Positions 50,683 through 58,351 of a DNA stretch of 64,000 nucleotides are shown here, in pieces. The translations under genes and the position numbers were made by a program. This stretch comes from Bradyrhizobium sp. ARR65 (lineage in GTDB: Bacteria > Pseudomonadota > Alphaproteobacteria > Rhizobiales > Xanthobacteraceae): the NCBI RefSeq assembly GCF_000472385.1, contig NZ_AWZU01000027.1:1-64000 (forward strand), given 5' to 3'. Position 1 is the first letter of the stretch. The number at the start of each line of letters is the position of its first letter. Under the pieces are notes generated by a model that was not told the origin of the DNA, searched no databases, and worked only from the letters and a program-made list of their open reading frames with translations.

Positions 50683-50851
50683 AAAATGACTGAAATGCCA
50701 AGAAACGAAAAGACGAAAGAAAAATACGCTCGCCCGGCTGGCGTTCAGCGATCGCCAACCCGGCCCCTTCACACCCGACCGCACGCATTGCGGCGCAACA
50801 ACCTGCAAATCCAACGGCTGCCCCTGCGAAGAAGGTTTCGCTGAACCCGCT

Positions 50852-51304
50852 TTAGCTATCGCTGTTGCTTTCAATTCGACGTTTCACCGTCTCGCAGGTC
50901 TTGCGGACATCCTCAGTGAAGATCGTGCAATCCTCGATGCGCTTGAAGATCTTCTTGGCTTCTTCCCGATAAGCCGCTGCCGTCTCGCGCATATAGGCGA
51001 TGGCATTATGCACCTCGGCAGTCATCGCCTCGCACTTCTGCGCCGCGCTGATCAGCTCGGCGCCCATCGCCTCGATTTCCTTCGCGGCGGCCTCATAGTC
51101 GCGTACCACGGCCTCCGCACTGAGCGCGCCGACGCGCGGAACGCCGTCTTGGTGCTCGACATAGTCCGGCATGGAGTCAGTTTGAACGGACGGCGCGCGG
51201 ACCGATGGCAGTGACGTCTGCCCTGGAAGTCCTGCCGTGACGTCGGATTCAAGTTTAGCCAAGTCTAAGGGAGTGACTCTGTGAACCTGCTCGCTGCTAC
51301 TCAT
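50852..51304 (-). CDS. Coiled-coil hypothetical protein
   Basis: A 150-residue protein. The first 60 residues are polar and probably disordered; residues 62-140 are a long heptad-like helix (YEAAAKEIEAMGAELISAAQKCEAM, YMRETAAAYREEAKKIFKRIEDC) with two Cys pairs. The predicted shape is an alpha-helical dimer. No family function is known to me; similar genes are common in Bradyrhizobium. ATG 51304 is the natural start. Confidence 0.7.
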   Translation of the reverse strand: MSSSEQVHRVTPLDLAKLESDVTAGLPGQTSLPSVRAPSVQTDSMPDYVEHQDGVPRVGALSAEAVVRDYEAAAKEIEAMGAELISAAQKCEAMTAEVHNAIAYMRETAAAYREEAKKIFKRIEDCTIFTEDVRKTCETVKRRIESNSDS

Positions 51305-51647
51305 AGGTTAATCCTTCCGATACCCAGTGGAACAACCCAGCAGGAGGATAGTAACAAAATATCGGGAACTGTCACTTGACTGCAGGATTTCGGCCAGCCT
51401 GACCGATTACTTCGCTCGTGCTCCTCCCTTTCCGCCCGTTCGCCTAGGCCGGCGTTTTTGGTAACAAAATACCGTGAAAGGCCCGCTATTGCCGGCTGCC
51501 GTGACGGCCCAGCCTCGGTTTTGTCGGATTCCTTGCCGAAAGCTTAATTTGCGCCGGGAAACGCTCTCGAATCGCTTGGCTTGACGTGAGAACCACCGCT
51601 GGCGCGACATAGTCGGCAACGTTCAGTTCAATGGGGGCTTGCATCTC
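51305..51647. other. 343-base gap, promoter region
   Basis: No gene is seen. TAACAAAATA occurs twice (near 51352 and 51463), followed by CG and a short GAA element, which could be related regulator sites. The gap holds the divergent promoters of the coiled-coil gene and of the 168-residue gene at 51648. Confidence 0.4.
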
Positions 51648-52151
51648 ATGATTGAACTCGCACGCGAAGACACAAGCCCAAACGTCACACGGATTGGCGC
51701 GCAGCCGATCGCGCTCGCGGCTGTAACGCTGATCGTCATCCTGGCCGGCGCCGCGGCGATGGCGCTCTGGCGCGCTTACGCCGGGACCTCCCCCGAAACC
51801 GACCGCGTCATGGCCGCCCGGCAGTTGCAGCAGGCCCACGCCGCGCAGGTTTCGCAGCAGTTGGTCGAGAAAACCAATGGGCTCGAGGTTACGCAGCAGG
51901 AATCGATCGACCAGTTGCAGGTTGTCCAGGATCAGCTCCAGCAGGTCCGCAAGCAACTCGCCGCCCAACAGGCCGATGCCAAGCGCCTCTCCGACCAGGT
52001 CGCCGGCCTGAGCGAGGCGGTGGACAGCCTTCGCCAGTCCTTTGCGAGCGCACAAACCGCTTCCGAGCCGTCTAACCCGCCGACGCCCCGCCACAGGGCC
52101 TCGCGCCGGGTCCATTCCGTGAGGACCGCAGCCGCCAAGCCCCGGAGCTGA
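51648..52151 (+). CDS. Membrane-anchored coiled-coil protein
   Basis: A 167-residue protein from ATG 51648. A short cytoplasmic N-tail precedes a transmembrane helix (residues about 18-40, PIALAAVTLIVILAGAAAM) and a periplasmic coiled coil (AARQLQQAHAAQVSQQL, then QVVQDQLQQVRKQLAAQQADAKRLSDQ). The C-terminus is basic (PRHRASRRVHSVRTA). It looks like a membrane anchor for an oligomeric coiled-coil structure. The function is unknown. Confidence 0.75.
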   Translation: MIELAREDTSPNVTRIGAQPIALAAVTLIVILAGAAAMALWRAYAGTSPETDRVMAARQLQQAHAAQVSQQLVEKTNGLEVTQQESIDQLQVVQDQLQQVRKQLAAQQADAKRLSDQVAGLSEAVDSLRQSFASAQTASEPSNPPTPRHRASRRVHSVRTAAAKPRS

Positions 52152-52530
52152 GGCGCCGGGCCGCGCTTGGGTGCAATTTTTTGCACCCATTGTGAACCAG
52201 GTCACACTTTCCCGGGGTAATCCGGGGCATGATCCGATTACCGGAAGGCGTGAGCCGATTTCAATTTCCGGGGCTGGCAAGGTCGTCGGCGGCATACTGC
52301 GCCGGCGGCCTTGTTTATTTTTGCCGGGGCCGCGCCTTTATTCCCGTCCGTTCGAGTTTTTTGTTCGCCAGCCTCGCAGGCTGGTGATTTGCGTTTCGGT
52401 CTCAATTACTCGTGAATGCGCTGTCTGAGCGCGAGGGGATTGATCGCGCTCCTCAGTTTTGATCGCGCATGGTCCTTCCGGAAAACCGGCACCCGCCTTT
52501 CCGGATCATGTAGGCTTGAGGGACAAACCG
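52152..52530. other. 379-base gap with two palindromic elements
   Basis: No gene is seen. GGGCATGATCCG at 52227 and a full element at 52467-52510 (GCATGGTCCTTCCGG ... TTTCCGGATCATG) are copies of the dispersed palindrome. GCCAGCCTCGCAGGCTGG around 52369-52386 is another inverted repeat. They occupy the leader of the hydrolase gene. Confidence 0.55.
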
Positions 52531-53418
52531 ATGACTGCCAAGACCGCCACGACGTCCGACGTGATCGGACTGACCAAGCCCGCACCGTTCTCGCGCCGTG
52601 GCTTCATGACCGCCACCGCCGCTGTGGCCGCCGGGTATACGCTCGCCACCGGGCCCGTGCGGGCCGACGTCATCAGGACCGACACCAATGGCATGCAGGC
52701 GGGCGAGACCAAAATCAAGGTCGGCGACGGCGAAATGCCCGGCTATTTCGCGCGCCCCGCTGGCGTGAGCAACCCGCCGGTGATCCTGGTTGCGATGGAG
52801 ATTTTCGGCCTGCACGAATACATCAAGGACGTAACACGGCGTCTGGCCAAGCTCGGCGCGTTCGCCGTGGCGCCCGATTACTATTTTCGCAAGGGCGTCG
52901 ATCTCACCAAGATCACCGATATCAAGGAGCTGCTGCCGATCGTGAACGCGAAGCCCGACGCGGAGCTGTTGTCCGACCTTGATGCGACGGTGGCTTGGGC
53001 GAACTCGCAGGGCGGCGATACCACGCGGCTCGGCATTGTCGGCTTCTGCAGGGGTGGGCGGACCGTGTGGGAATATGCCGCGCATAACGGCGGGCTGAAG
53101 GCCGGGGTTGCCTTTTACGGTCCGCCGGTCGATCCGCCCAATCCGGTCTGGCCGAAGAGCCCGACCCAGCTCGCGGCCGACATGAAGGCGCCGGTGCTCG
53201 GGCTCTATGGCGAAGCCGATACCGGGATTCCGGTCTCCCAGGTGGAGGCGCTGAAGGCGGCTCTGGCGGCAAACCACAAGACCGCCGAGTTCAAGATCTA
53301 TCCGGGCGCGCCGCACGGCTTCCACGCCGATTACCGTGCGAGCTACCGCAAGGAAGCGGCGGAGGATGCCTGGAATCAGATGCAGGCCTGGTTCAAGAAA
53401 CACAACGTGCTGAGCTAA
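52531..53418 (+). CDS. Tat-exported dienelactone hydrolase family protein
   Basis: A 295-residue alpha/beta hydrolase. A twin-arginine signal SRRGFMTATA (residues 21-30) directs export, unusual for this normally cytoplasmic family. Nucleophile C173 in GFCRGG, acid D230 in GEADTG and base H262 in PHGFH make the Cys-Asp-His triad of dienelactone hydrolase. It may open lactones or act on other esters in the periplasm. ATG 52531 gives the best Tat signal. The genomic context is not informative. Confidence 0.9.
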   Translation: MTAKTATTSDVIGLTKPAPFSRRGFMTATAAVAAGYTLATGPVRADVIRTDTNGMQAGETKIKVGDGEMPGYFARPAGVSNPPVILVAMEIFGLHEYIKDVTRRLAKLGAFAVAPDYYFRKGVDLTKITDIKELLPIVNAKPDAELLSDLDATVAWANSQGGDTTRLGIVGFCRGGRTVWEYAAHNGGLKAGVAFYGPPVDPPNPVWPKSPTQLAADMKAPVLGLYGEADTGIPVSQVEALKAALAANHKTAEFKIYPGAPHGFHADYRASYRKEAAEDAWNQMQAWFKKHNVLS

Positions 53419-53465
53419 GCCTCGGCCGATTGGCGAGCGGCGACACATGCCGCTCGCGCGAAGTC

Positions 53466-53563
53466 GTAAATGGGTAGAGGGTAGCGAGACCCATCCTGCT
53501 TGACCACTCGTGCTTGAGCAATTGTGTGGTGGGTTTCGCTTGCGCTCAACCCATCCACCCGAT
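53466..53563. repeat. Dispersed repeat, TGGGTAGAGGGTAGCGA type
   Basis: TGGGTAGAGGGTAGCGAGAC (left) and GGTGGGTTTCGCTTGCGCTC ... ACCCATCC (right) are imperfect inverted copies. It lies between the dienelactone hydrolase and the convergent Gly-rich gene. Confidence 0.55.
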
Positions 53564-53592
53564 TTACACGTTCGCTCTGTTCGGAAGAACAA

Positions 53593-53991
53593 TTACTCGC
53601 ACACCTGGACGGTGCGGTAGCGCCAACCGTGGCGCGTATGGATACGGTGCCGGACGATGTAGCAGCCGGCGGAGTAATCGCCGTAGCCGACATAGGGGTC
53701 ATCGTAATAGGGATAGCCATAGTAATAGGGCCCGTAGAAACCGAGCCCCAACGCTAGTCCGGACCCAAAGCCAAAACCATGGTGGTGAAAGCCGCCGCCA
53801 TGGACGCCTCCGTGGAAGCCGCCACCGTGGAAGCCGCCAAAGCCGCCATGAAAACCGCCACCGTGGAAGCCGCCGCCAAAGCCACCATGCCCGCCGAACC
53901 CGCCGCGCGCCAAAGCGGCGTCAGGCGCAACGACGGCCATCGAAGCCGTCGCCAACAAGGCGATCATGGTTTTACGCAACATACTCATCAT
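53593..53991 (-). CDS. Secreted Gly/His-rich repeat protein
   Basis: A 132-residue protein with signal peptide (ending DAALA). The mature N-half is made of GGFGG/GGFHGG repeats (FGGGFHGGGFHGGFGG, HGGGFHHHGFGFG), then a Tyr-rich segment and a conserved-looking C-terminal module with two Cys (SAGCYIVRHRIHTRHGWR, VQVCE). It belongs to the class of Gly/His-rich secreted proteins seen several times in this window. Metal binding is possible but unsupported. Confidence 0.75.
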   Translation of the reverse strand: MMSMLRKTMIALLATASMAVVAPDAALARGGFGGHGGFGGGFHGGGFHGGFGGFHGGGFHGGVHGGGFHHHGFGFGSGLALGLGFYGPYYYGYPYYDDPYVGYGDYSAGCYIVRHRIHTRHGWRYRTVQVCE

Positions 53992-54111
53992 TCATTCTCC
54001 TGCCTCGTCGAAAGCCGCATATGCGGCACGACGTGACGGCAAGATATCTATGATGAGCATTACAAGCCCAGCTTGACGTTGCTCAATTCTCGGCGAGCAA
54101 AGGGAAAGCCG

Positions 54112-54483
54112 TCAGCAGCCGCGGCAAATGCCTTTCACCTTGCGATCGACGGATTGATTTTGCGAATCGATCGCCGAGTCATATTGCGTGTCGGGAGCGG
54201 TCCCGCTGCTGCCGGGAGCAGCCGATCCTGTCGAGCCTGTGGTCGCGCCTGCCCTCGCATTCGGGGCGCCACCCGATGACTGCGCGGTGCCGACGGCGTT
54301 GGGACTTCCTGTCGACGGACCAGTGGCTGCGCCGGCCGCTCCTGTCGCGCCGCCTCCGGCGCTACCAGCACCTCCGCCTCCGCCGCCACCACCGCCCTGC
54401 GCCAAAGCGGAATTGCAGCCGGCGAGAATTGCGATCGCAAGCATCGATGCCAAGCGGATCGACCAGGCGTTTGATCGGGTCAT
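54112..54483 (-). CDS. Gly/Ala/Ser-rich lipoprotein
   Basis: A 123-residue predicted lipoprotein from ATG 54483; the lipobox ILAGC at residues 19-23 follows a signal. The mature chain is a disordered run of glycines (GGGGGGGGGAGSAGG), Ala/Thr/Ser/Pro, ending with a short Cys-containing tail (VDRKVKGICRGC). It probably forms an unstructured outer-membrane lipoprotein. No function can be proposed. Confidence 0.65.
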   Translation of the reverse strand: MTRSNAWSIRLASMLAIAILAGCNSALAQGGGGGGGGGAGSAGGGATGAAGAATGPSTGSPNAVGTAQSSGGAPNARAGATTGSTGSAAPGSSGTAPDTQYDSAIDSQNQSVDRKVKGICRGC

Positions 54484-54668
54484 GGGCCTCTCCTTTTCTT
54501 GCCCCAACAGCGCACCGCGCCCGCGGTTCCTGTAGGCGTCGCCGACACGGGAATCCGAGGTCAGCGCACCGTCGCTCGAGAAAGGGAAGGCCGCTTGACC
54601 CGGCCGATCGTTCCTGTTCGCCTTGCCTGGGCGCCGATCAGCGCCGGCGTCCACAGAGATGGCTCACT

Positions 54669-54842
54669 ATGCGTAAATTGATCGAGTTCGATGAGGATAC
54701 CTACGACAAGCTCAAGCAATTGGCACGGGACCGCATGGGAACGCTGCAGGAGCTGGCGGACGAGGCGTTCGCCGACCTGCTTAAGAAGCACGGCGTTCCG
54801 GTCGATCTGAAAGATGCCTTGCGCAAGAGCGCTCGCCTGTAG
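54669..54842 (+). CDS. Ribbon-helix-helix-like protein, possibly truncated
   Basis: A 57-residue protein from ATG 54669: MRKLIEFDEDTYDKLKQL gives a strand and helix, AAFADLLKKHGVP-like a second helix. It resembles a ribbon-helix-helix repressor subunit. The TAG at 54840 is followed in frame by EPPAKSGARAKSTAKKRA and RGASG, then a second TAG at 54912-54914. That Lys/Ala-rich tail looks like the normal C-terminus of a family member. The first TAG may be a nonsense change (for example CAG to TAG). The second TAG would form a CTAG overlap with the convergent gene. Confidence 0.6.
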   Translation: MRKLIEFDEDTYDKLKQLARDRMGTLQELADEAFADLLKKHGVPVDLKDALRKSARL

Positions 54843-54910
54843 GAGCCGCCGGCAAAGTCCGGCGCGCGCGCGAAGAGCACAGCCAAGAAGAGAGCGCGCG
54901 GAGCCAGCGG

Positions 54911-55441
54911 CTAGCCGATACGCTTCAAGCCCTTCTTGAACCGCGGACCGTTGGCGACATAGAAGCGTGCCGCGCTTCCCATGCGCTCGACCTGCGCGGG
55001 ATCCAGTGTCCTGATCACGCGCGCGGGCGCGCCGATGATCAGCGAATGTTCGGGAAACTCCTTTCCCTCGGTGATGACCGCGCCGGCGCCGACGATGCTG
55101 CCGCGGCGGATCTTCGCGCCGTTCATCACGGTTGAGCCCATCCCGATCAGCGCGCCGTCTTCCAGCGTACAGCCGTGCAGAATGACATTGTGGCCGACGG
55201 TACAGTTCTTTCCGATGGTGAGCGGAAAGCCGAGATCGGTATGGCAGGTCGAATTGTCCTGTACATTCGAGCCCTCACCGATCTCGATCCATTCATTGTC
55301 GCCGCGCAGCACCGCGCCGAACCAGACGCTGGCGCCCTTGTGCAGACGCACCTTGCCGATCACCGTTGCGGTTTCCGCAATGAAGTAATCGCCGTCGGCA
55401 GGAAGGTCGGGCGCCTGCCCGTCCAGCTCGTAAATCGCCAT
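54911..55441 (-). CDS. Gamma-class carbonic anhydrase-like protein
   Basis: A 176-residue left-handed beta-helix protein of the CamH/PaaY/YrdA group. It has repeated hexapeptides and the three metal-ligand His: H67 in STCHTD, H84 and H89 in GHNVILHG. CO2 hydration is the inferred activity, although many members of the group are carnitine-operon CaiE-like or uncharacterised. ATG 55441 starts MAIYELDGQAPDLPADGD. The gene converges with the RHH gene. Confidence 0.9.
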   Translation of the reverse strand: MAIYELDGQAPDLPADGDYFIAETATVIGKVRLHKGASVWFGAVLRGDNEWIEIGEGSNVQDNSTCHTDLGFPLTIGKNCTVGHNVILHGCTLEDGALIGMGSTVMNGAKIRRGSIVGAGAVITEGKEFPEHSLIIGAPARVIRTLDPAQVERMGSAARFYVANGPRFKKGLKRIG

Positions 55442-55520
55442 GAAGTTCTCCTTCTGCTGCGGAGAACTTGGCAAAAGCAAAGCGCGCTTTCAAGCGCGCC
55501 CCGCGCGGGCGCGGGCTGAC

Positions 55521-55850
55521 TTAAGCGAGCACGCCGGCGGCGCGCAGCGTCATCAGGAAAAAGGTTCCGGACATCATGCTCCAGAACCCGGCAATTACGG
55601 TCGCCATCATCACGAATTCAAAGCGGCGCCGCTCGACCTGAATACCCAGCAGCGTGTTGCGCATGATGATGAAGGGCGCCGCAAAGACCAGGAACGGCAC
55701 GGCGGCAAAGCGCCTCGGGGTGACCCCCTCCTGCAGCAGCCCAAAGCCGGCAGGCCGCTCCGTCATAAGCTGATATCCGCTGGTCAAGGCGCCCGCCAAT
55801 GCAAAACCGATGCAAACGGCGAACAGGGAATTCAACGCTTCCGGCGACAT
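55521..55850 (-). CDS. Small membrane protein (DUF6949-like)
   Basis: A 109-residue protein with three predicted helices (FAVCIGFALAGALTSGY, VPFLVFAAPFIIMRNTLLG, MMATVIAGFWSMMSGTFF). The core YQLMTERPAGFGLLQEG and RRRFEFVMM are conserved-looking in the family I recall as DUF6949. ATG 55850 is preferred; a Cys-rich extension upstream is unlikely. It is a likely inner-membrane protein of unknown function, transcribed toward the gamma carbonic anhydrase gene 79 bases away. Confidence 0.7.
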   Translation of the reverse strand: MSPEALNSLFAVCIGFALAGALTSGYQLMTERPAGFGLLQEGVTPRRFAAVPFLVFAAPFIIMRNTLLGIQVERRRFEFVMMATVIAGFWSMMSGTFFLMTLRAAGVLA

Positions 55851-56047
55851 CGAACACTCATCCGCAACACAAACCACCCCGCCAACCAGCCTTCGCAGAA
55901 TTGGCGCGGCGACGCTACATCATCCTTAAGAAAAGGTTAACACCGAAAGCCGCGGCTGCATGGCCCCTCTCCGCGCAAGCCTCTCGGAAATCGCAATCGC
56001 GTGGCATAGTCGCCGCGCTGATTCGTTTCCTTCGCGATGTCTCGTTC

Positions 56048-56779
56048 ATGGCTGTGTTTCCGGTAGTTCTCTCCAGCGCACGCGATTGGCGCAAGAGCGG
56101 GCATCTGCTTCCCATCATCTCGGGTCTTGCAATCGCGGCCGCCGCGGTTGCGCTGGTGGTCTATCTGTTGTGGCCGACCTGGCGAACGGAAAACGCCGGT
56201 GATCCCACACGACTGCCGGTCAGTGTTGGCGGCACGCTGTTCAACGTTCCAACCGCTGCTATCAGGATAAAAATCCAGCGACACACCGGGCCACAGGAGC
56301 GCGTCGACCTCAGCTTCGCCTTCCCTTCCCTCGAGCCGCCCGCGCCCAAGCACGTGACCGCTGAAATGGTGGAAAACGCGATGCCGCCGATCGACCGGAT
56401 CTTTGTGTCGATAGCGGCCCATCACGATGCGCTTTCGCCCGACGCAAGGGCGAGCACGATCTATCCGCGCTATCTCGCGGAGACGACCACGGCGCTCGAG
56501 AATGGCTTGACGATGCGCGCGTTCCGCGACGGCACGCCCTACAGCGGCGAGGATCTGTTCTCCGCCGATGCGCCAAGTCTCACTGCACCAAGTCTCACTG
56601 CACCAAGTCTCACTGCGCGCTGCACCCGAGACGCCTCGACGCCCGGCATGTGCTTGAGCGAGCGCCGCGTCGGCGGCGCCGACCTCATCTTTCGCTTCCC
56701 GCGAAGCTGGCTCGCGCAGTGGCCCGATGTGGCGGAAGCGATGGACCGCCTGACCGTGCAACTGCACGGCGCGGGATAG
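56048..56779 (+). CDS. Membrane-anchored protein with internal tandem repeat
   Basis: A 243-residue protein from ATG 56048. A transmembrane segment (about residues 22-44, PIISGLAIAAAAVALVVYLLW) is followed by a periplasmic domain with strands (PVSVGGTLFNVPTAAIRI, DLIFRFPRSWL) and a coding tandem repeat. The repeat APSLT is present three times (residues about 176-190). Similar membrane proteins are widespread in Bradyrhizobium. The function is unknown. It is convergent with DUF3126. Confidence 0.75.
   Translation: MAVFPVVLSSARDWRKSGHLLPIISGLAIAAAAVALVVYLLWPTWRTENAGDPTRLPVSVGGTLFNVPTAAIRIKIQRHTGPQERVDLSFAFPSLEPPAPKHVTAEMVENAMPPIDRIFVSIAAHHDALSPDARASTIYPRYLAETTTALENGLTMRAFRDGTPYSGEDLFSADAPSLTAPSLTAPSLTARCTRDASTPGMCLSERRVGGADLIFRFPRSWLAQWPDVAEAMDRLTVQLHGAG
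56573..56617 (+). repeat. Three-copy 15-bp tandem repeat in coding sequence
   Basis: CCAAGTCTCACTGCA occurs three times from 56573 (the last copy ends in G), encoding three APSLT blocks. Copies are identical except the last base, which suggests a recent slippage expansion and possible length variation between strains. Confidence 0.85.
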
Positions 56780-56782
56780 CGC

Positions 56783-56995
56783 CTATTCGACGAGATCGTC
56801 CTCGAGGATGGCCATCTGGAATTGAAAGGACCGGTCGTCATCCTCGTCATCGACAAAAAGAACGCCGATGAACTCCTCGCCGATATAGACCTCGGCGGAA
56901 TCGTCCTTCTTCGGCCGCGGCACCACGCGTATCTTGGGATTGCCGAACACGCGCTTGAGATAGGCGTCTAGCTTCCTGACTTCTTGAACGTCCAC
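56783..56995 (-). CDS. DUF3126 family small protein
   Basis: A 70-residue protein starting at GTG 56995 (VDVQEVRKLDAYLKRVFGNPK), with GGAGACTGCC upstream. It matches the DUF3126 family in length and order: a helix, then RVVPRPKKDDSAEVYIGEEFIG and the acidic LFVDDEDDDRSFQFQMAIL. A longer start would run into a dispersed repeat at 57068 and is rejected. The family is alphaproteobacterial and uncharacterised. It lies downstream of cysE on the same strand. Confidence 0.9.
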   Translation of the reverse strand: MDVQEVRKLDAYLKRVFGNPKIRVVPRPKKDDSAEVYIGEEFIGVLFVDDEDDDRSFQFQMAILEDDLVE

Positions 56996-57067
56996 GGCAG
57001 TCTCCAATCGGATCTCGAGCGAGATGACTTTCGACCGAAAGTCATCTCGCTCTTCTTTTGTTGTCGG

Positions 57068-57136
57068 AGCATGATCTCTCTTCGGAAAACCGGTACCCAC
57101 TTTGCGCTAGCGCGGCCCTCCGGGTCCGGATCATGC
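57068..57136. repeat. Dispersed palindromic element, copy 4
   Basis: AGCATGATC (57068-57076) and GATCATGC (57129-57136) are inverted arms; CGGAAAACCGGTACCCACTT is the usual interior. The right 26 bases match copy 1 (2697). It lies in the cysE-DUF3126 gap. Confidence 0.85.
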
Positions 57137-57231
57137 CCATGAATTTCCGGGGAGGTTTTAGGACGGGACAAAGCGGACCGCCAGCGTTATCCGGCAGAAA
57201 AGATATGCCGGAGACCACTTGCAAACACCCT

Positions 57232-58059
57232 CTAGAGACCCAATGCGTTGATCATCTGATCCATAGTGCGCGATGGCTCGGCGCAGCCGGCCTCGCCAAT
57301 GATCTTGGCCGGAACGCCGGCGACGGTGACGTTGTTCGGCACCGGCTTCACCACCACCGAGCCTGCGGCAATCCGCGCGCAATGGCCGATCTCGATGTTG
57401 CCGAGAATTTTCGCCCCTGCCCCGATCATCACGCCGTGACGGATTTTTGGATGGCGGTCCTCATTCTCCTTGCCGGTGCCGCCGAGCGTGACGCCATGCA
57501 GGATGGAGACATCGTCCTCGATCACAGCGGTCTCGCCGCAGACGAATCCGGTAGCGTGGTCAAGGAAGATTCCGCGGCCGATCTTTGCCGCTGGATTGAT
57601 GTCGGTCTGGAACACTGCAGAGGAGCGGCTCTGCAGATAATAGGCGAAATCCTTGCGTCCCTTCTGATAGAGCCAATGCGCAAGGCGATGGGTCTGCAGG
57701 GCATGAAAGCCCTTGAAGTAGAGCAAGGGATCGATGAAGCGCGAGGTGGCGGGATCGCGGTCATAGACCGCCACGAGATCGGCGCGGAAAGCGTTGCCCA
57801 AATCGGGATCATCGCGGAGCGCCTCGTCGTAGGTCTGGCGGATCAGGTCGCCTGAAATTGCCGAATGGTCGAGACGGTCAGCGAGACGATGGACGACGGC
57901 ATCCTCGAGCCGGTCGTGGTGCAGCACCGTCGAAAAGATGAAGGTGGCAAGCTCCGGCTCTCGCCGGACGATGTCTTCCGCCTCGCTGCGGACGCGACCC
58001 CAGATCGGGTCCAGCGCCGCCAGTCGCCCGCTCTGCGGATTGGCATGGTGCATTGCCAT
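57232..58059 (-). CDS. cysE: Serine O-acetyltransferase
   Basis: A 275-residue acetyltransferase that makes O-acetylserine, the precursor of cysteine. The N-terminal helical SATase domain (IWGRVRSEAEDIVRREPEL, TYDEALRDDPDLGNAFRADL) is complete; the C-terminal left-handed beta helix contains FLDHATGFVCGETAVI with the catalytic His and Asp, and GGTGKENEDRHPKI. The C-terminal end DQMINALGL would carry the Ile/Leu tail that docks into cysteine synthase. ATG 58059 is chosen; a short extension is possible. Confidence 0.95.
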   Translation of the reverse strand: MAMHHANPQSGRLAALDPIWGRVRSEAEDIVRREPELATFIFSTVLHHDRLEDAVVHRLADRLDHSAISGDLIRQTYDEALRDDPDLGNAFRADLVAVYDRDPATSRFIDPLLYFKGFHALQTHRLAHWLYQKGRKDFAYYLQSRSSAVFQTDINPAAKIGRGIFLDHATGFVCGETAVIEDDVSILHGVTLGGTGKENEDRHPKIRHGVMIGAGAKILGNIEIGHCARIAAGSVVVKPVPNNVTVAGVPAKIIGEAGCAEPSRTMDQMINALGL

Positions 58060-58351
58060 GGATGACCCTCGCAAATCTCGTTTGCCGCGCTTTATAGCAC
58101 GGCTGCCTAACGGAGTCTCACGGCTCCCGCAAAGGCGAATAGCAGCCTCCCGTTTCCGGTAGCGGCCAGAACCTTGAAACGCCCCTTTTTCTTGGTCGGA
58201 AAGACAGCCCCGGCCAAGCAGGTTGCTACAACTTGGTCAGCCGCTTTGTGAAATCAAGGCGGCGTGTTGCGACTATTGGGGTATTTCGGCTGGCCCGCCA
58301 TTCCCGGCATGGTGAGGCAAACAGGGGAGACTCACCATCAATACCAAGGTT

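Larger units (their letters stand above)
50401..50851. other. 451-base repeat-containing gap
   Basis: No gene is seen. A perfect hairpin at 50472-50501 ends the LapG-family transcript, and a dispersed palindromic element occupies 50597-50682. The remainder (50700-50851) contains only short open frames without ribosome sites. Convergent genes flank the gap. Confidence 0.5.

Noticed and set aside
56573..56617. CRISPR-like array
   Set aside because: The 15-bp repeats are adjacent tandem units without spacers and are coding; no cas genes are present.
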